A stretch of DNA of 64,000 nucleotides from an uncultured Prevotellaceae bacterium (GTDB lineage: Bacteria > Bacteroidota > Bacteroidia > Bacteroidales > Bacteroidaceae). Both the position numbers and the translations under genes were made by a program. Positions 61,016-64,000 of this stretch are shown in pieces. How positions within the stretch are numbered: position 1 is the stretch's first letter; every line of letters starts with the position of its first letter. Below the pieces are notes generated by a model that saw nothing but the letters and a program-made list of their open reading frames with translations, did not search any database and was not told the origin of the DNA. The stretch covers positions 62,001-126,000 of the forward strand of contig CAMKEM010000001.1 of the NCBI GenBank assembly GCA_946411565.1. Reading direction: 5' to 3'.

Positions 61016-62095
61016 ATGAGAAGAATTTTTACGCTAATATTATCTGCTATACTCACAATAACGGTGTCTGCACAAGATAAGAATCCCGTAGAGAAAATAT
61101 GCGAAGAGATATATTCTGCTGTGCCAGGACTACCTCGTCTTGATGAGAAAACAAAGTCATACAAAGGAAGTGGGGTCATATCATATAATCACACTATCTA
61201 TTTTGACGGAAGAGTATTCTGTGCCGAGGATTCTACTGAAAACAAAAATAATAAAGTTCGGAAGAAAATACTCGGTATTATCAGACATAATCTTGACTCA
61301 TTGATAAAATCATCAGAGGAAAGTCATCACTTTGAATCTCATAGTCATGACACTGACACTATCAAATATTCCATTTGTTTGTCTAACGGACCTGTTATTC
61401 CTGAAAAAATCAAATTGGGAGATATCACTTATATTACCCCAGATGATGAGGAAACCGTATCTTTCAATTACACAAGGAACAAATGGAATTACGAGTACAG
61501 AGGGTATTATGATTGGGTGTTCTTGGAATACGAGAAAAATGTAATTCTTCCAAACAAACAAAATCAAGCATTTGACAAGTTGGCATATCTTGGGAAAATA
61601 ACACCAGTCCTCAAGCGTAAAGATATAAAATCGTGGGATTTCAAGTGGTCACAACGTGAAGGCTTTGATAGAGAGGCCAACAAAGATGATATACAGTATA
61701 TGGCTGGCTTTGAAGATTTCAAGAATGCAGGACAAGTCATAGGAACAATGTATTTCATCCCTAAAGAAAAGAAAGAACTTGCAGAAACTGTACTCGCATC
61801 CTTAGACAGCATTTCACTCAGTTATACGGAGACTAATCCTAATCAGAGTTATGTTTATTACTATAACATGAAGGATTGGGCAATGCGATATACAGAAGGT
61901 ATGGGGCATAACATCAAACTAATGTTTGCCAGAGATCACCAATTTTCAACACATGTTTTCTATGGTGTCACCTCCCAAGGCTACTATGTAGCTGTAGCTG
62001 AGACAGAAAAGAACTACTGCATTCCAAGAGAATGGTATACCCTAAAGAGTTTCGATAACGGCAAGAAAGAATATATAAAGGGCGCTAAGAAATAG
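61016..62095 (+). CDS. Secreted protein of unknown function, paralogue 1
   Basis: This 359-residue protein with a signal peptide (1-19, ending VSAQ) shares its whole length with the next gene: VEKIxEE near the start, RHNLDSL and the His-rich SHHFESHSHDTDTI (about 103-116), IKSWDFKW in the middle, and the ending KSFDNGKKEYIKGAKK. No known domain was recognised. It starts 10 bp after the putative anti-sigma gene, so it is likely in the sigma-factor operon. Confidence 0.7.
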   Translation: MRRIFTLILSAILTITVSAQDKNPVEKICEEIYSAVPGLPRLDEKTKSYKGSGVISYNHTIYFDGRVFCAEDSTENKNNKVRKKILGIIRHNLDSLIKSSEESHHFESHSHDTDTIKYSICLSNGPVIPEKIKLGDITYITPDDEETVSFNYTRNKWNYEYRGYYDWVFLEYEKNVILPNKQNQAFDKLAYLGKITPVLKRKDIKSWDFKWSQREGFDREANKDDIQYMAGFEDFKNAGQVIGTMYFIPKEKKELAETVLASLDSISLSYTETNPNQSYVYYYNMKDWAMRYTEGMGHNIKLMFARDHQFSTHVFYGVTSQGYYVAVAETEKNYCIPREWYTLKSFDNGKKEYIKGAKK

Positions 62096-62148
62096 TAACT
62101 TGTTGATAACAAAATGGATTCTCATCCATAAAATCAAATTATAAAGTT

Positions 62149-63294
62149 ATGAAAAGAATTATAAATATAATATTATCTGCTATACTGACGATAACGGTTT
62201 CTGCACAAGAGAGAACGCCTGTTGAAAAGATATGGGAAGAAGTCTTTAACATTACTGGGGCACGTCAAGATTTAAAAATGAAGATAAATAACGGTGGTGG
62301 TGCAGTAATGTATATTCATAACGGTCCGCTTGGAAAGTATTTTGAATGTTCAAAAGACTGCGGTGGGAACGTTTCACCCTATTGGGCTAATATGAAACCG
62401 GAAGAAGTTGAAGAGTCAAATAAAAGGAACGGAAAAATATTTGATGGAATTTTCAATGCTGTCAGACATAACCTTGACTCGTTGATGGAACTCTCTGAAG
62501 ATAGCTATCACTTTGAGTCTCATAATCATGACGCTGATACTATCACATATTCTCTCTGCCTAAAAAACAGCGAGGGCTCCGTAAAAAAACTCAAGATGAA
62601 TGACGGTTCTATGGGATTCCCTGATGCGGTAGAGACTGTTTCCTTCAATTTTACGGCAAATACCAAGTCCTGTACATCAGGAAAACATTTCAAAGGTTAT
62701 GGAACATTGGAATATAGCAAGAATGTATTTCTTCCAAACAGGAAAAGCTACTATTTTGACAAACAGCCATATCTGGATATGATAACATCCTTCCTCAAAC
62801 AAAAGAAGATTAAATCGTGGGATTTCAAATGGGTAACGAGCGAAGATTATTTAATGGACAGTAATAATAGAAAGGAATTTAGGTTCATAATTGATAGTGG
62901 ACACAAAAATGGGCAAACTTTAGGAACCATGTATTTCATTCCACGAGAGAAGATAAAACTTGCAGATGAAATCTTTACTGCAATTGACAGTCTGACGCTG
63001 AATTATACGGATATCTATCCGGAACAGAGGTTTCGATACACATATAACGTAAAAGAAGAGTTAATGCGACGGACCAATACTAATGCGCACGATTTGTTTT
63101 GGTTGTTTGAAGGAACTACGGGCGTTAACAATTTATTTTACAAATCTATACATGTTTATTTGGGCATTACTCCTCAAGGCTATTATATAGCAATAATAGA
63201 TTCCGAGAATAGATTCTGCATTCCAAAGGAATGGTATTGCCTCAAGAGTTTTAATGATGGCAAGAAGGAATATATTAAGGGGGCAAAGAAATAA
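62149..63294 (+). CDS. Secreted protein of unknown function, paralogue 2
   Basis: This 381-residue protein is a diverged tandem duplicate of the preceding gene. The signal peptide (MKRIINIILSAILTITVSAQ) is nearly identical to that of the neighbour. The His-containing motif YHFESHNHDADTI, the IKSWDFKW core and the KSFNDGKKEYIKGAKK end are conserved, while regions around residues 40-80 differ and are longer. Function is unknown. It ends before a strong terminator. Confidence 0.7.
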   Translation: MKRIINIILSAILTITVSAQERTPVEKIWEEVFNITGARQDLKMKINNGGGAVMYIHNGPLGKYFECSKDCGGNVSPYWANMKPEEVEESNKRNGKIFDGIFNAVRHNLDSLMELSEDSYHFESHNHDADTITYSLCLKNSEGSVKKLKMNDGSMGFPDAVETVSFNFTANTKSCTSGKHFKGYGTLEYSKNVFLPNRKSYYFDKQPYLDMITSFLKQKKIKSWDFKWVTSEDYLMDSNNRKEFRFIIDSGHKNGQTLGTMYFIPREKIKLADEIFTAIDSLTLNYTDIYPEQRFRYTYNVKEELMRRTNTNAHDLFWLFEGTTGVNNLFYKSIHVYLGITPQGYYIAIIDSENRFCIPKEWYCLKSFNDGKKEYIKGAKK

Positions 63295-63343
63295 ATATTT
63301 AGATTATAATGGTTTTAGGAAGTTGTGACAAGAGGGTAACGGA

Positions 63344-63378
63344 AAGCTTATGTCCGAAATGGACATAAGCTTTTTTTT
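63344..63378 (+). terminator. Intrinsic terminator of the ECF operon
   Basis: A perfect 12-bp stem (63344-63355 with 63361-63372) with a GAAAT loop runs into a T-run. The stem words TGTCC/GGACA are the same words that fill the array immediately downstream. Confidence 0.85.
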
Positions 63379-63387
63379 ATGTCGTAA

Positions 63388-63541
63388 AAACTCGCTTGAT
63401 TCACCGTTGTTATTCCCTTATATGTCCATTATTTCTTCAGTATTTGTCCAATACTTGTCCACTATATGTCCAGTAATTACTGGACATATAGTGGACAACT
63501 ACTGGACAACGTGTGGACAAGAAAAGAACAAGAAATGGATG
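63388..63541. repeat. 11-bp-phased array P6 with a perfect 44-bp palindrome
   Basis: Fourteen rows of 11 bp. TGTCCA recurs at 63423, 63445, 63456 and 63467; TGGACA recurs at 63481, 63492, 63503 and 63514. The segment 63455-63498 is a perfect 44-bp palindrome centred between 63476 and 63477, and the 11-bp register continues through it. No gene is seen. Confidence 0.85.
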
Positions 63542-63578
63542 TTTCGTTAAGTGTCAGTTAGACGAAATACTAAATGGT

Positions 63579-63748
63579 CGCACCTTTGGTGCTTAACTGA
63601 CAATAATTATTCGCTAAGGCTCATCAAGCTAAAGCAAATTCCCAATCTTACCAATCTTTACCAATAAAATATTAAATTGAAAATTATTGGACTATGATTG
63701 GAAAGATTGGGAATTATTGTCAGTTAAAAGCAGCTTGCTACTTGCTAT
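63579..63748. repeat. Nested inverted repeat sharing arms with the 52.0 kb element
   Basis: The outer part CGCACCTTTGGTGCTTAACT with GACAATAATT (63579-63609) pairs with AATTATTGTCAGTTAAAA (from 63712); inner CCCAATCTTACCAATCTTT (from 63641) pairs with the segment ending at 63712. The outer arms and the AAAGCAGCTTGCTAC tail match the 52.0 kb island; the core is different. Confidence 0.75.
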
Positions 63749-63776
63749 AAAAATTCATCGAATAGACTAAGCCTTG

Positions 63777-64000
63777 CTATAGTTTCAGCCAGTTATCAAG
63801 CATTGTTTTGCCCTCGGTTGTGAGGACGCTTTCTGGATGGAACTGAATGCCATGAATATCATATTCCTTATGACGGAGAGCCATTACCTGTCCCTCGTCA
63901 CTCTCAGCCGTAATCTCAAGGCATGAAGGGAAACCGTCCTTGCTAACAACCCATGAGTGGTATCTGCCCATAACGATACGCTTTGGCAGACCTGCAAAGA
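63777..64000 (-). CDS. trpG: Anthranilate/aminodeoxychorismate synthase glutamine amidotransferase, C-terminal part
   Basis: About 74 codons of a class I glutamine amidotransferase are present, read to the right edge on the minus strand. Segments PKRIVMGRYHSWVVSK and the catalytic His/Glu motif YDIHGIQFHPESVLTTEG are typical of TrpG/PabA. The Cys-containing N-terminal part is outside the window. It supplies ammonia for anthranilate or aminodeoxychorismate synthesis; the exact pathway needs the partner subunit. Confidence 0.9.
   Translation of the reverse strand, partial: FAGLPKRIVMGRYHSWVVSKDGFPSCLEITAESDEGQVMALRHKEYDIHGIQFHPESVLTTEGKTMLDNWLKL

Overview
The window looks like a chromosomal segment from a Bacteroidetes bacterium, most likely Prevotella or a close relative. 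The evidence is the Bacteroidetes-type promoter (TTTG, 19-21 bp, TAnnTTTG) in front of many genes, the lack of Shine-Dalgarno sequences, lipoprotein and BspA-type leucine-rich-repeat surface proteins, a TonB-dependent receptor, and the DUF177-rpmF-fabH-era-der gene order. No phage, insertion sequence with transposase, CRISPR array, rRNA or tRNA gene was found. The genus is an inference; no database was searched.

Layout. 1-0.9 kb: 5' part of glnS. 1.2-2.7 kb: GH105 unsaturated rhamnogalacturonyl hydrolase. 3.5-13.5 kb: an eight-gene minus-strand signalling cluster (hybrid histidine kinase, three further kinases, a GGDEF protein, a MATE exporter, an Hpt protein and a REC-GGDEF-EAL protein), reading as a phosphorelay that feeds cyclic-di-GMP turnover. 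13.9-20.5 kb: PL1 pectate lyase and a 1595-residue multidomain surface protein. 21-28 kb: calcium-type P-ATPase, then the housekeeping run DUF177-rpmF-fabH-era-der. 28-32.6 kb: a lipoprotein, then DUF4861 protein, orphan galactitol-type EIIC permease and an exported KduI isomerase, probably serving pectin-derived unsaturated uronates together with the lyase and GH105. 33.4-43.9 kb: outer-membrane barrel, hemerythrin-LuxR regulator, porin, imelysin lipoprotein, di-haem oxidoreductase, second porin, cytochrome c lipoprotein and CcsBA haem-lyase, which look like one haem-c/iron module. 44-46 kb: RidA/FkbO-like protein and fabI. 47-49 kb: BspA-like LRR protein. 49-52 kb: TonB receptor under an FMN riboswitch. 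52-58 kb: murB, ROK kinase, LysE exporter, DUF4924, prfC. 57.9-63.3 kb: toxin-antitoxin pair, MBL hydrolase, ECF sigma factor, putative anti-sigma factor and two tandem secreted paralogues. The 3' end of trpG/pabA lies at the right edge.

The most unusual content is between the genes. (1) At least six intergenic regions (13.6, 20.9, 33.1, 46.5, 46.75 and 63.4 kb) are written in rows of exactly 11 bp: a C-rich word recurs every 11 bp, then its G-rich counterpart continues in the same register across a dyad centre. Several loci share recognisable 11-mers although each has its own keyword. (2) GC-rich palindromic repeats occur as inverted pairs between genes; their inner hairpin differs from copy to copy but stays palindromic. 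(3) Such repeats appear in frame in six protein genes: two signal peptides, two internal loops and two C-termini. (4) Two intergenic regions (52.0 and 63.6 kb) are nested inverted repeats that share their outer arms but not their cores. I know of no description of (1). All of these observations come from reading the sequence by eye and should be tested by alignment and genome-wide searches.
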